From the NCBI GenBank assembly GCA_030446685.1, contig JAUJMV010000019.1, forward strand, positions 56,736-120,735: a stretch of 64,000 nucleotides of DNA. Direction: 5' to 3'. The number at the start of each line of letters is the position of its first letter. Within the stretch, counting starts at the first letter, position 1. A program made the position numbers and the translations under genes. A model generated the notes under the pieces. That model worked only from the letters and a program-made list of their open reading frames with translations, searched no databases and had not been told where the DNA came from. Positions 35,933-45,066 of this stretch are shown here, one piece after another. Source of the DNA: Thermomicrobiales bacterium (GTDB lineage Bacteria > Chloroflexota > Chloroflexia > Thermomicrobiales > CADCWN01).

Positions 35933-36697
35933 TCAGTCGTCGGCCCCCCGCCGCCGGCCCGGCGCGCGGCGCGCGGCCAGCGGGAAGAAGCGCGCCGCGC
36001 GGAGCTGCCGCCGCCAGCGCCAGGGCTGCACGAGCAGCCGGAAGAGCCACTCCAGCCGCGCCTGCCGCACCACGCGCGGCGCGCGGCGCACCCGGCCCGC
36101 CATGAAGTCGAGCACCCCGCCGACCCCGAGCGCCACCCCCACGTCGAGGGCCGGCAGGTTGCGCGCCATCCACCCCTCCTGCTTCGAGGCCCCGTAGGCG
36201 ACGAGCAGGATGTCGACCCGCCCCGCCGCGGCGACCGCCCCCCGCGTCTCCGCGTCGTGCGCCTCGTCGGCGCGGCCGGCGAAGGTGCCGGCGATCGCCA
36301 GGCCGGGGTAGCGCGCGGTCAGCCGCGCCGCCGCCTCCTCCGCCACCCCCGGCCCCGCGCCGAGCAGGAAGACGCGATCGCCGCGCTCGGCGGCGCGCGC
36401 CACCAGCCGGTAGGCCAGATCCGTGCCGCGCACCTGCTCGCGCAGCGGCCGGCCCCACAGCCGTGCTGCGAGGAGCAGCCCCCCCCCATCCGGGATCGCC
36501 AGGTCGGCGCGGGCTAGGGCGTGCCGCAGCGCGCGGTCGCGCCGCGTCGCCATCACAATCTCCGGGTTCGGCGTGACCACCATCCGCCGCCGCTCGCCGA
36601 TGAACCCCTCGCAGCGCGCCACCGCCTCGTCCTCGGTCACGTCGTCGACGCGCACCCCGAAGATCGTCACGCTCCGCGGCAGCCCCCCCAGCCCCAT
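35933..36697 (-). CDS. WecG/TagA/CpsF family glycosyltransferase
   Basis: About 254 residues. The family core is clear: MVVTPNPEIVMATRRD, LAIPDGGGLLLAAR, VRGTDLAYRLVA, VFLLGAGPGVAEEAAARL, and VAYGASKQEGWMARNLP. These enzymes add the second sugar (often ManNAc(A)) to a lipid-linked HexNAc, the step after the WecA-like enzyme encoded at 22-23 kb. The start is not firm: GGAGG is only one base from the ATG at 36697, and the frame is open further upstream. Confidence 0.9.
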   Translation of the reverse strand: MGLGGLPRSVTIFGVRVDDVTEDEAVARCEGFIGERRRMVVTPNPEIVMATRRDRALRHALARADLAIPDGGGLLLAARLWGRPLREQVRGTDLAYRLVARAAERGDRVFLLGAGPGVAEEAAARLTARYPGLAIAGTFAGRADEAHDAETRGAVAAAGRVDILLVAYGASKQEGWMARNLPALDVGVALGVGGVLDFMAGRVRRAPRVVRQARLEWLFRLLVQPWRWRRQLRAARFFPLAARRAPGRRRGADD

Positions 36698-36788
36698 GCC
36701 TCCGCTCAACGACCGCCCACACCCCGGCAGCCCCGCCGGCCCCGCCCGCGCCTCCTTGCGCGCGCCGCTGCCTACTCCCCGCCCCCTT

Positions 36789-36830
36789 CGCTCCCCGCTC
36801 TTCGCTCCACGCCCATGCCCCACGCCCCGC
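36789..36830. repeat. Heptamer array abutting a stop codon
   Basis: Six heptamers (CGCTCCC, CGCTCTT, CGCTCCA, CGCCCAT, GCCCCAC, GCCCCGC) ending exactly at the TGA (36831-36833, minus) of the membrane protein gene. Confidence 0.65.
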
Positions 36831-37241
36831 TCACCCCCGCCAGATCCGCCCCCAGGCGTCGGGCGGGATCACCGCCGTGATCAGGAAGAGCGCCGCGAAG
36901 AAGCTGATCGCCAGCGTGCGGTACTTGGCGACCGGGTCGCTGGTCCGCTTGATCCGCGCGCTCCCCGCGTGCGCCACCCCGAGCGCCAGCAGCATCACCA
37001 GCGGGTGGACGATCCCGAGGAAGGCCCCCGCGTTCCAGTAGCCCCCCACCAGCCAGAGCAGGACCCCGAGCACGATCTGGACGTTGAGAACGTTGACCGC
37101 CACCAGCAGCAGCGTCCGGTCGCCGCCGCTCCAGCACCCCCCGCGCAGCCAGCCGACCACCCCGCGCACCAGCGCCACCGTCAAGACGATCAGCACGGCC
37201 CAGCGCCACAGGCTGTGCAGGTTCACCAGCAGGCTCTGCAT
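36831..37241 (-). CDS. Four-helix membrane protein
   Basis: A 136-residue protein with four hydrophobic segments. It begins MQSLLVNLHSLWRWAVLIVL, has LLWLVGGYW and GIVHPLVMLLALGVAHAG, and ends with FFAALFLITAVIPP. Conserved-looking His residues in helices 1 and 3 suggest a cytochrome-b-like or haem-associated protein, but this is a guess. The 347 bases between it and the substrate-binding protein contain no gene I can support. Confidence 0.65.
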   Translation of the reverse strand: MQSLLVNLHSLWRWAVLIVLTVALVRGVVGWLRGGCWSGGDRTLLLVAVNVLNVQIVLGVLLWLVGGYWNAGAFLGIVHPLVMLLALGVAHAGSARIKRTSDPVAKYRTLAISFFAALFLITAVIPPDAWGRIWRG

Positions 37242-37588
37242 CCCCCTCGCTTCTCCTTGCCCGGACGCGTCGCCCCGTCATCGCGCCCGTCCTCCACCGG
37301 CGCCTCGCAACGACACTCTACCATAGCTCCGGCCTGAGCAACCGCGCGGGGGGCGATTGCTCCTCGGTCGCGCGCTATTCGCCTCGCTGGCGGGGCGAAC
37401 CGGCGCGTGCCGCCGCCCCGCCGTTCCCTCCTCCCCGCGTGCCGCCGGTTTCGCCGGGGCGATTTTGAGGCAAGTTTTGAGGGGAGGCGGCTATTGTGAA
37501 AGGTGAGCCCCCGGCCCGGGCGCCGGAACCCCGCGCGGCGTCACCGAATCAGCCCGCCGGGGCGGACAGCATCAGCAAGGAGGTATCC

Positions 37589-39870
37589 ATGGCGACCCAG
37601 TTGGCGGACCAGTCGCGGACGACCCGGCGCCGCTTCCTCTACTTATCCGGCCTCGCCGTGACCGGTCTGGTCGCCACCGCCTGTGGCGGCGACGACGCCG
37701 CATCAACCCCGCCGGCCGCCGTGCCAGCCGCGCAACCGACTATGCCGGCGGCGGCGCAGCAGGCCGCCGGGGCGCAGGCCACGACCGCCGCGGCCAAGCG
37801 GCGACCGGCGCCGGGCCGGCGGTCCAGGCGACCCAGGCGCCCTCCAGGCGCCGAAGCTCTACGACCAGGCCCCACAGCTCGCGCAACTGGTCAAGGAGGG
37901 CAAGCTGCCGCCGCTGGAGCAGCGCCTGCCGCAGAACCCGATGGTCATCACGCCGCTCGAGCGGGTCGGCAAGTACGGCGGCACCTGGCGCATGGGCCTC
38001 CTGGGCGGCCAGGACACCGCGCTGCTCGTCCGCACGATCGACTACGAGCATCTGCTGCGCTGGGATCCGGAGTGGAACCAGATCATCCCCAACGTCGCCG
38101 AGTCGTTCGAGGCGAGCGAGGACGCCAAGACCTTCACGTTCAAGCTCCGCGACGGGATGAAGTGGTCCGACGGCCAGCCCTACACCGCCGACGACCTCAC
38201 CTTCTACGTCGAGGACATCAGCAAGAACAAGGAGCTGACCGCCAACCGCGGCGAGAACCCGCCCGACATCCAGAAGATCGACCAGTACACCGTCAAGATC
38301 ACCTTCCAGCAGCCGAACGGCCTCTACCTGCAGCGCAACTGCACCCCGGCCGGCGACGAGTGGACCCGCTACCCGGCGCACTACCTCAAGAAGTTCCACG
38401 CCAAGTACCAGGATAAGGAGACCCTCCAGCGGCTGATCAGCGAGGCCAACGCCAAGGACTGGGTCGAGCTCTTCCGCCTCAAGGGGATGGGCATCCCCGG
38501 CACCCCCTACGACGCCCGCTGGCAGAACCCCGAACTACCGACCGTCAACGCCTGGCGGATCACCGAGCCCTACGGCGGCAACGCCCAGCGGGTCGTCGCC
38601 GAGCGCAACCCCTTCTACTGGAAGGTCGACACCGAGGGGAACCAGCTCCCCTACATCGACCGGGCCACCTTCATGGTCGCCCAGGACAAGGAGACGCTGG
38701 TCCTCAAGGGGTCAACGGCGAGATCGACATGCAGGACCGCCACATCGCCACCAACGCCAACAAGGCGGTCTTCTTCGACAATATGCAGAAGGGCGGTTAC
38801 GAGTTCTTCGAAACCGTCCCCGCCAGCATGAACGAGATGATCATCGCCCTCAATCTGACGCATAAGGATCCGGTCAAGCGCCAGATCTTCCAGAACCAGG
38901 CCTTCCGCATCGGCCTCTCCTACGCGATCAACCGCCAGGAGATCATCGACGTGGTCTGGGTCGGGCAGGGCGAGCCCTTCCAGGCCGCCCCGCGCCCCTC
39001 GTCCGAGCTCTACAACGAGCAACTGGCCAAGCAGTACACCGAGTATAGCCCGCAGAAGGCAGGAGTTCCTCGACAAGGCCTTACTATCGGGTGGGGCCGG
39101 ATGGGCCAGCGCAGTCGCGCCACCGAGTCGACTCGAACCAAGGTCTGAAGGCGGTCGGCGTCGACAGGGTCGAGGGCTACACGCGCAAGCGCGCCAACGA
39201 GCACGGCCGGTCGTCTGGGGCGGCGACGGCGGGCTCGTGATCCTCGAACCCCGAGGTATTTCCCGTTCAGCGACGAGTCGAACTTCGCGATCGGCTGGGC
39301 GATCTATTTCAATCCGGCGGCGCCGAGCGGGATCGACGCGCTGAACCTGCCCTAGCGAGACCAGCCGGCACGATCGCGCCTGGCGCAGGACATTGAGGGC
39401 GGTCGGCGTCGGAGCTCGGATGAGGACCAACACTCCTTACACGCGCGAGCGCGCCAACGAGCACGACGCTGGTCGTCTGACGGGCGGCGACGCCGTCGAG
39501 CGGATCCTGGGAACCAGGACTTCCGCCCGTTCAGCGCGCGAGTCGATCCCTTCGCGATCGGCTCGGCTACGTCTATTTCAATCCCGCGCCGGACCGCGCC
39601 CGAGCAGCCGCCCCCGGCCGCGCAAGCAGCAGATACGGGCTGTACCGCCAGATCCGGACCTTCCCGCGCCAGAGCAACACCATGAAGTACTCTTCGATAA
39701 GTCGCAGATCGCGGCAGCCGGGCCGGCCGCGCGACCTCCGCCGAGCAGGGGTCATCGGAACCGTCCTGCCGACCAGGGCTACGGCCTCGTCAAGCGCGAA
39801 CCTGCAAAACGTGCCGCAGCAGGCGACGGCGCCTGGCGCCATCGCCACCCCGCGCCGAGGAACTTCGCCC
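37589..39870 (+). pseudogene. Family 5 ABC transporter substrate-binding protein, multiply frameshifted
   Basis: A peptide/opine-type solute-binding lipoprotein. AAGGAGG precedes the ATG; MATQLADQSRTTRRRFLYLS is a twin-arginine-like signal ending in VATAC. The mature body is in a second frame from about 37830 (YGGTWRMGLLGGQDTALL, GMKWSDGQPYTADDLTFY, RVVAERNPFYWKVDTEGNQLP). A third frame from 38729 has NLTHKDPVKRQIFQNQAFR and GLSYAINRQEII. From 39060 the frame shifts repeatedly, yet VVWGGDGGLV, YFPFSDESNFAIGWAIYFNP and the end (HHEVLF, then GTVLP, GYGLVK, NLQNVP) can still be pieced together. Permease and ATPase genes are absent. Confidence 0.8.
39154..39590 (+). repeat. Degenerate tandem copies of a substrate-binding-protein segment
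   Basis: The block 39154-39320 is repeated in altered form at 39402-39590: both have GTCGGCGTCG, GCGCCAACGAGCACG, CCCGTTCAGCG and TCTATTTCAATCC in the same order. Both copies carry many indels. A second weak copy of the C-terminal coding segment (IAAEQF then VIGTV) is at about 40010-40085. Confidence 0.6.
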
Positions 39871-40190
39871 TCGTCGATCTCAACCGCCGCTTCGCCGCGC
39901 ACCGAACCGCGTGCCGACCGCGGGCGCATGGCTCGTAATAGCGGGGCGACCCGCGCGCTCGACCCCGCGCCGCCCGCCAGTCGAGGACCGGCGACCGGGC
40001 AAGCGAGGCCGCAGATCCCGATCGCCGCCGAGCAGTTCTGTCATCGGCACCGTCGCGGAACATCGCCGTGCCGCCAGATGCCCGGCGCCTGGCCCGACCC
40101 CCGCGCCGCCGCGCCGAGGCGCCCGCAGCGCGCCCCCGCAGGGCGAGAGGCGGCCCCGCCTCCTCCGCCTATCCTCCCCCGCCCCCGCCC

Positions 40191-41489
40191 CTACCGCCGC
40201 GCCAGCGCCGCGACCGCGCCGAGGAACTCGTCGATCTCCGCCTCGCTGTTGTAGTAGTGCGGCGACGCGCGCACCCACGACTCGACCCCGCGCCCGGCGA
40301 AGTCGAGGATCGCCGACGACGCGACCGAGACCGAGCAGTTGATCGGCCGCGCCCCGGCCGTGCCGTCCGGGCGGTCGCGCCGCGCCCGCAGCGCCCCCCG
40401 CAGCGCCTCCGCCTCCCACCCCGCCACGCTGAACCCCACGATCCCCCCGAGGGTCGCCCCCCGGTCGTGGACCGTGACGCCGGGGATCGCCGCGAGGCCG
40501 GCGCGGGTCCGCGCCCCCAGCGCCCGCACGCGCGCCCAGGTCGCCTCCAGCCCCCGGTCCAGCGCGTAGTCCACCGCCGCGCCGAGGCCGAGCGTGGCGG
40601 CGTAGTTCGCCTCCCAGTTCTCGAAGCGCCGCGCGTCCGGGCGCAATTCGTAGCTCTCCGGCCCGGTCCAGGTCGCCGCGTGCAGGTCGATGAAGGGCGG
40701 GCGCAACTCGTCGAGGATCGCCTCGCGGACGTAGAGGAAGCCGACGCCGCGCGGCCCGCGCAGGTACTTGCGCCCGGTCGAGCAGAGCAGGTCGCAGCCG
40801 AGCGCCGCGACATCGAGCGGCAGCTGCCCCGCGGACTGCGTCGCGTCGAGCAGGAAGAGCGCCCCGTGCCGCCGCGCCGCCGCCCCGATCGCCGCCGCCG
40901 GCTGCACCAGCCCCGACTGCGTCGGGACGTGCGAGACCGCCACCAGCCGCGCCCGCCCCCCTGGGCCGGGCTCGGCCAGCAGCCGCTCCAGCGCCGCCAC
41001 GTCGAGCTGCCCCCGCTCGTCGTCCGGCACGACGCGGATCGCGATCCCCGCCGCCTCCCGCGCCCGCAGATAGGCCAGGTAGTTGGAGGCGTACTCGGCC
41101 ACCGACGTGAAGACGACGTCGCCCGGCGCGAACGGGATCGCGTGGAAGGCCAGGTCGAACGCCACCGTCGCGTTCTCGACGACCGCGATCTCGCGCGGCG
41201 CGGCGCCCAGCAGCCGTGCCAGGCTGCCGTAGACCCCCTCGATCCGCCCCTGCGCCTCCTCCTTCGCCTCGTAGCCGCCGATCGCGTACTCGCGCGCCAG
41301 GTGCCCGGTGATCGCCTCGTAGACCGGGCGCGGCATCAGCGCCGCCCCGGCATTGTTCAGGTGCAGCACCGTCGCGCACCCCGGCGTCTCGGCGCGCGCC
41401 GCCTCAACGTCCGCCGCCGTCAGCGATCGGGTATCGGCCGCCGTCGTGGCGAGGCCCGTCAATCCGGCTCCCGTCCGGTTCGCCTCCAC
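40191..41489 (-). CDS. Class V aminotransferase (cysteine-desulfurase-like)
   Basis: A 432-residue PLP enzyme. N-terminal HLNNAGAALMPRPVYEA, the ENATVAFDLAFHA cofactor loop, the Asp in LFLLDATQSAGQLPLD, and the PLP-binding Lys in CSTGRKYLRGPRGVGFLYV are all present. The group includes cysteine desulfurases, isopenicillin-N epimerase-like and sugar-lyase enzymes. The C-terminal part has PINCSVSVASS but no desulfurase Cys loop is evident. GTG start at 41489 with GGAGGC upstream. Confidence 0.88.
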   Translation of the reverse strand: MEANRTGAGLTGLATTAADTRSLTAADVEAARAETPGCATVLHLNNAGAALMPRPVYEAITGHLAREYAIGGYEAKEEAQGRIEGVYGSLARLLGAAPREIAVVENATVAFDLAFHAIPFAPGDVVFTSVAEYASNYLAYLRAREAAGIAIRVVPDDERGQLDVAALERLLAEPGPGGRARLVAVSHVPTQSGLVQPAAAIGAAARRHGALFLLDATQSAGQLPLDVAALGCDLLCSTGRKYLRGPRGVGFLYVREAILDELRPPFIDLHAATWTGPESYELRPDARRFENWEANYAATLGLGAAVDYALDRGLEATWARVRALGARTRAGLAAIPGVTVHDRGATLGGIVGFSVAGWEAEALRGALRARRDRPDGTAGARPINCSVSVASSAILDFAGRGVESWVRASPHYYNSEAEIDEFLGAVAALARR

Positions 41490-41746
41490 GCTGCCTCCAC
41501 CGTTACTTACCCCCCTTGCCCGGGACCGACGCCCCGCCAGGCCGCGCGCCCCTGCGCCCGCCCGCCGCATTCTACACGCCGGTCGCCTCCCGGTCATGCG
41601 GGCCGTGCCGGTCTTGTGATACGATGCAGGCACCGGGCGCGGGGCATCGGCGGGCGGCCGCGGAGCCGGTCGCCCGCGCGCCCCACACCGGCGAGGCTGG
41701 CACTGTTCGCGGCCGTTCCCGGACGGCGGGTAGCACGGGGAGGACT

Positions 41747-42076
41747 ATGTTCGCGCGGGTCCAACGGTTCAACCTTCCGCAGAACCTGGCCGAGGTCGCC
41801 CGGGACCTGGCGGCGACGGTCGAGCCGATCATGCGGCGGCAGCCGGGCTTCATCTCGCTGACCGCGCTGCTCGACGAGACGAGCGGCGAGTACCTCTTCC
41901 TGACCCTGTGGGAGACGCTGGAGGAGATCCACCGCTTCGAGCGCGCCGCGGACGAGTGGCGCGTGCGCGACATCATGTCGCCCTACCTCACCTCCGTCCC
42001 CGAGATCGGTGTCTACCAGGTCCACAACCTGCCCGCGGTCGCCGCCGGCACGACGCTGGAACCGCTCGCGCCGTAG
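41747..42076 (+). CDS. Antibiotic biosynthesis monooxygenase (ABM) domain protein
   Basis: A 109-residue single-domain protein of the dimeric alpha-beta barrel type. It has MFARVQRFNLP, an EPIMRRQPGFISLTALLDE segment and LFLTLWETLEEIHRFERAADEW, the usual ABM pattern. Roles range from haem degradation to quinone oxidation; none can be assigned here. GGGGAGG lies before the ATG. Confidence 0.8.
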   Translation: MFARVQRFNLPQNLAEVARDLAATVEPIMRRQPGFISLTALLDETSGEYLFLTLWETLEEIHRFERAADEWRVRDIMSPYLTSVPEIGVYQVHNLPAVAAGTTLEPLAP

Positions 42077-42288
42077 CGGCGCCGAGCTGTACTCGCGCCG
42101 CGGACGGGGACGAATCCATCAGGCCCCTCGCGGTTCGCCGGGGCTTTACCGCATGGTAGTGCGGAACGAATCTGGTATAGTATCTGTAGAGTGAACGACA
42201 ACGCATGCGCCCAACCGGCAACATTCATTGTCACCGCGGGGATGACCCTAAGTCACCCGATCGCTAACCAGGGGGAGAAGATCAGACG

Positions 42289-42501
42289 ATGAAAGCACCA
42301 GTGCCGCTGCCCTTCGTGAAGCGGGGCGAGGAGGTCCCGCCGTCCGGCGTAAAGCTGCAAGCCCTCCTCGGCTTCGCGCTGCCGTTCATCCTGATCCTCG
42401 TGACCGCCGTGCTGGCCTACTTCATCATCCGCGCCGGCATCAGCGACCCGGAGACGGCCGAAGAGGCGACCACGTCAATCCTGACGCTCCTCGGGCTGTA
42501 G
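42289..42501 (+). CDS. Small single-pass membrane protein
   Basis: A 70-residue protein: a polar N-terminus (about 1-22), one transmembrane helix (about 25-48), then an acidic tail. GGGGGAG lies upstream of the ATG. A TATAGT box at 42176 could be a -10 but has no matching -35. No family recognised. The 233 bases after it hold nothing I can name. Confidence 0.6.
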   Translation: MKAPVPLPFVKRGEEVPPSGVKLQALLGFALPFILILVTAVLAYFIIRAGISDPETAEEATTSILTLLGL

Positions 42502-42734
42502 CCGCCCGCGCACGCGCCAGGGCGTAGGATTGCCCCGGCCCCGCACGCTCAGGCGGGCCGGGACGTCGTCACGTCGTATCCAGCGCGATCGCCTTTGCCA
42601 ACAGCGGTCGCCCTACCGCAAGCCGCGCCATGCCCACGTCTCGCGCCAACGCTGCGGCAAACGCGCGCATCGCCCATCGCCGGCCGGCAAGGGCCGGCGG
42701 ATCGCGGCGGGATTTCCCCGGTCCTATCGCGCGG

Positions 42735-43373
42735 TCAGGCGTTGGGGCCGTTGCCCGTGTCCGCGGCGTGCCGCGCGCCCGCCGCTTCCCGCCGCTCCCA
42801 GGCGGCCCGGGTCAGCGCATACTCGACATCGTCCCCGTCCCAGAGCTCCTGGGACGCGCCGTGGAACGTGTCCTGGGCCGCGAGGTCCGCGGGGGTGAGG
42901 CGGTACGTCCGCGCCAGCGTCAGGCCCGCCTTCTCCATCACCCGCCGGGAGGCGCGGTTGTCCTGGTAGGTCGTGGCGACCACGCGCCGCACGCCCAGCT
43001 CCGTAAAACCCTTGCGGATGATCGCGCGCGCCCCCTCCGTGCCGTAGCCCCGACCCCAGGCCGCCCGGCACAGCCGGTAGCCCAACTCGACTTCGCCGGG
43101 GCCGGCCCCCTCCGCCGGCCGGAAGCTGAACCACCCCAGGAAGTCCCCGGCCTCCTTCTCGATCGCCGCCCAGAAACCGTACCCGTCGCCCTGCCCGTAG
43201 GAGCTGAGGATGCGGGGCAGGATCTCGTTCTCGATCGCGGCGCGCGGGGTCGGCGTGCCGCCGGTGAGGAAGCGCATGACCTCGGGATCGCCGTCGAGGG
43301 CGACCAGGTGGTCCACGTCGGCCGCGGTGAACCGGCGCAGCACCAGGCGCTCGGTTTCCAGGAAGATCTGCAT
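42735..43373 (-). CDS. GNAT acetyltransferase (RimJ/RimL type)
   Basis: A 212-residue acetyltransferase. It begins with ETERLVLRRFTAADVDHL, the pattern of RimJ/RimL-like enzymes, and has the acetyl-CoA loop CRAAWGRGYGTEGARAII followed by VVATTYQDNRASRRVMEKAGL. Such enzymes acetylate protein N-termini or small molecules. It lies downstream of rimM on the same strand after a 176-base gap. Confidence 0.88.
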   Translation of the reverse strand: MQIFLETERLVLRRFTAADVDHLVALDGDPEVMRFLTGGTPTPRAAIENEILPRILSSYGQGDGYGFWAAIEKEAGDFLGWFSFRPAEGAGPGEVELGYRLCRAAWGRGYGTEGARAIIRKGFTELGVRRVVATTYQDNRASRRVMEKAGLTLARTYRLTPADLAAQDTFHGASQELWDGDDVEYALTRAAWERREAAGARHAADTGNGPNA

Positions 43374-43549
43374 CCCTCACCCTTCCCACGCCACCGCGAA
43401 CGGGGGCGGCATCGCCGCTCCTGTCGGCACGGGCAAGCGGACCCGTCCCGGACTGATCGCGCGCCCCAAGATGATCCGGGCCGCGCGCCGAGGCGCGCAC
43501 CGACGGGCGGCAAGAGCCGCGAGGATCGGGAGGGAGTGTGGGGCCGACG

Positions 43550-44215
43550 TTAGAGATACTCCGGCGGCCGCGCCACCATCCGGCGATCCGCCGGATCGAT
43601 CTCCAGGACGACCTGCGGGATGGCCGGGAGCAGCAATTCCCCGCCTGGGCCGATCACCACGTAGACGTCGTTTGCGCCGGTCTCGATGATGTCCGTGAGG
43701 CGACCGAGCGGTTGGCCGTCGGGATCGAACACGTCGAGCCCGATCAACTGGTAGTGATAGTACTCCCCCTCGGGCAGCGGGACGGCGTCGGTTACGGCGA
43801 TCCAGACCGGCCAGCCCTTGCGCGCGGTGACGTCCTCCGGGCTGGTGAAGCCGGCGACCCGCACCACCACCTCACCGTCGCGCGCCCGCACCGATCGCAC
43901 CCGGTGCGGCTCGCGAGCGTCGCCGAGGAAGACGGTGCGCAGGGCCGCGAACTGTTCGGGCCGGTTGGTGATCGGGACCATGCGGAACGCGCCATCCCGC
44001 CCGTGCGCCGCGGCGATCCGGCCGACGACCAGGAACTCCGGATCGGGGGTGCGCTCCGGGATCGCGACCGGGGGGGGCGGCGGCTTGGGCTGATGCCGCC
44101 GCGCCGCCGCGCCGCGGGGCTTCGGCCGCCGGGGTTTCGCGGCGCCTTCCTGCCGCGCGCCCGGCGGCTCGGCGGGGGGCGGCTGGGGGGATTCGGGGGC
44201 CGGAGGGTCGCTCAA
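43550..44215 (-). CDS. rimM: Ribosome maturation factor RimM
   Basis: A 221-residue factor for 16S rRNA processing in the 30S head. After an unusual Pro/Arg/Ala-rich extension of about 55 residues, the RimM core begins FLVVGRIAAAHGRDGAFRMVP; the PRC-barrel part has YYHYQLIGLDVFDPDGQPLG and the end is VLEIDPADRRMVARPPEYL. A TTG start at 44215 is used; starts nearer the core are possible. It is third in the rpsP-khpA-rimM operon. Confidence 0.93.
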   Translation of the reverse strand: MSDPPAPESPQPPPAEPPGARQEGAAKPRRPKPRGAAARRHQPKPPPPPVAIPERTPDPEFLVVGRIAAAHGRDGAFRMVPITNRPEQFAALRTVFLGDAREPHRVRSVRARDGEVVVRVAGFTSPEDVTARKGWPVWIAVTDAVPLPEGEYYHYQLIGLDVFDPDGQPLGRLTDIIETGANDVYVVIGPGGELLLPAIPQVVLEIDPADRRMVARPPEYL

Positions 44216-44232
44216 GCTCGTCTCCGCCTCCC

Positions 44233-44472
44233 CTAGCTCTCGATCTCGAGGTTGGCGCGGACCCCCTGCCGGGCCGCGGCGATCCCGACTGCGGTGCGCA
44301 TCGCCTTGGCGATCCGCCCCTGCCGGCCGATCACGCGCCCCAACTCGTCCGGCGCGACGCGCAGGTGGAGGTTGACGTTCGCCCCGTGGCGGCGGCTGTC
44401 GACCTGGACCTCCTCCGGCTGATCGACCAGCCCGGTGGCGATGAACTGGACCACCCGCTCAAGCTGCTCCAT
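44233..44472 (-). CDS. khpA: KH-domain RNA-binding protein KhpA
   Basis: A 79-residue protein made of one KH domain with the RNA-binding loop GRVIGRQGRIAKAMRT. It has the usual length and the usual place between rpsP and rimM. KhpA works with KhpB in RNA regulation and cell-size control in Gram-positive bacteria. Confidence 0.93.
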   Translation of the reverse strand: MEQLERVVQFIATGLVDQPEEVQVDSRRHGANVNLHLRVAPDELGRVIGRQGRIAKAMRTAVGIAAARQGVRANLEIES

Positions 44473-44530
44473 CGCGTCCGCCCCTCCTCGCCCGGCGCGC
44501 GCCGGGCCTGCCGCCGTGTCCCGGCGCGCC

Positions 44531-44833
44531 CTAGATCGCCGGCGCGGTCTCCGCGGCCTGCGCCGGCTGCTCGGCGATGACCCGGCCCTCCGCGTCGGTG
44601 ATCCCCTGGATCTTCAGCAGCTTGGCGACCCGCTCGGTCGGCTGCGCGCCCTGCCCCAGCCAGTAGCGGACCCGCTCCCCCTCGACGCGCAGGGTGGTCG
44701 GATCGGTCAGCGGGTTATAGATGCCGACGATCTCGATGAAGCGCCCGTCGCGCTTCGCCCGCGCGTCCGCGACGACGATACGGTAGCTGGGCTTCTTCTT
44801 CGCGCCCATGCGCCGGAGCCGGAGCTTGATCAT
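44531..44833 (-). CDS. rpsP: 30S ribosomal protein S16
   Basis: A 100-residue ribosomal protein with the standard start [20 protein letters not shown], then [15 protein letters not shown] and a C-terminal tail. AGGAG lies upstream of the ATG, and a strong sigma-70 promoter lies about 105 bases upstream. First gene of the operon with khpA and rimM. Confidence 0.97.
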   Translation of the reverse strand: MIKLRLRRMGAKKKPSYRIVVADARAKRDGRFIEIVGIYNPLTDPTTLRVEGERVRYWLGQGAQPTERVAKLLKIQGITDAEGRVIAEQPAQAAETAPAI

Positions 44834-44937
44834 CCCGTGAATCTCCTTCTGCTGTGGTCCCCCCGTGCGGGTCCGTCGCGGGCATTCGCCGCGCAAAACA
44901 AGACGACACACCCGGCCGGGGGTGTGCGATAGCGCAA

Positions 44938-44967
44938 ACTATAGCACGCACGCGGGGAAACGGTCAA
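44938..44967 (-). promoter_or_regulatory. Sigma-70 promoter of the rpsP operon
   Basis: On the minus strand TTGACC, an 18-base spacer and TATAGT, directed at rpsP. It is the best promoter match in the window. Confidence 0.7.
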
Positions 44968-45038
44968 CGGCGGGCGAACTGACCAACCGGCCCACACGCG
45001 GCGCGCGGAACACCACCGGACCGCTCCCGCCCCGCCTC

Positions 45039-45066
45039 TTCTCCGTGCTCTCTGTGTTCTCTGTGG
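45039..45066. repeat. Nonamer array abutting a stop codon (CTCTGTG family)
   Basis: TTCTCCGTG, CTCTCTGTG, TTCTCTGTG and a G lead directly into the stop codon of the methyltransferase (45067-45069, minus). Same family as 10481-10636 and 57606-57718; only one arm is present. Confidence 0.7.
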
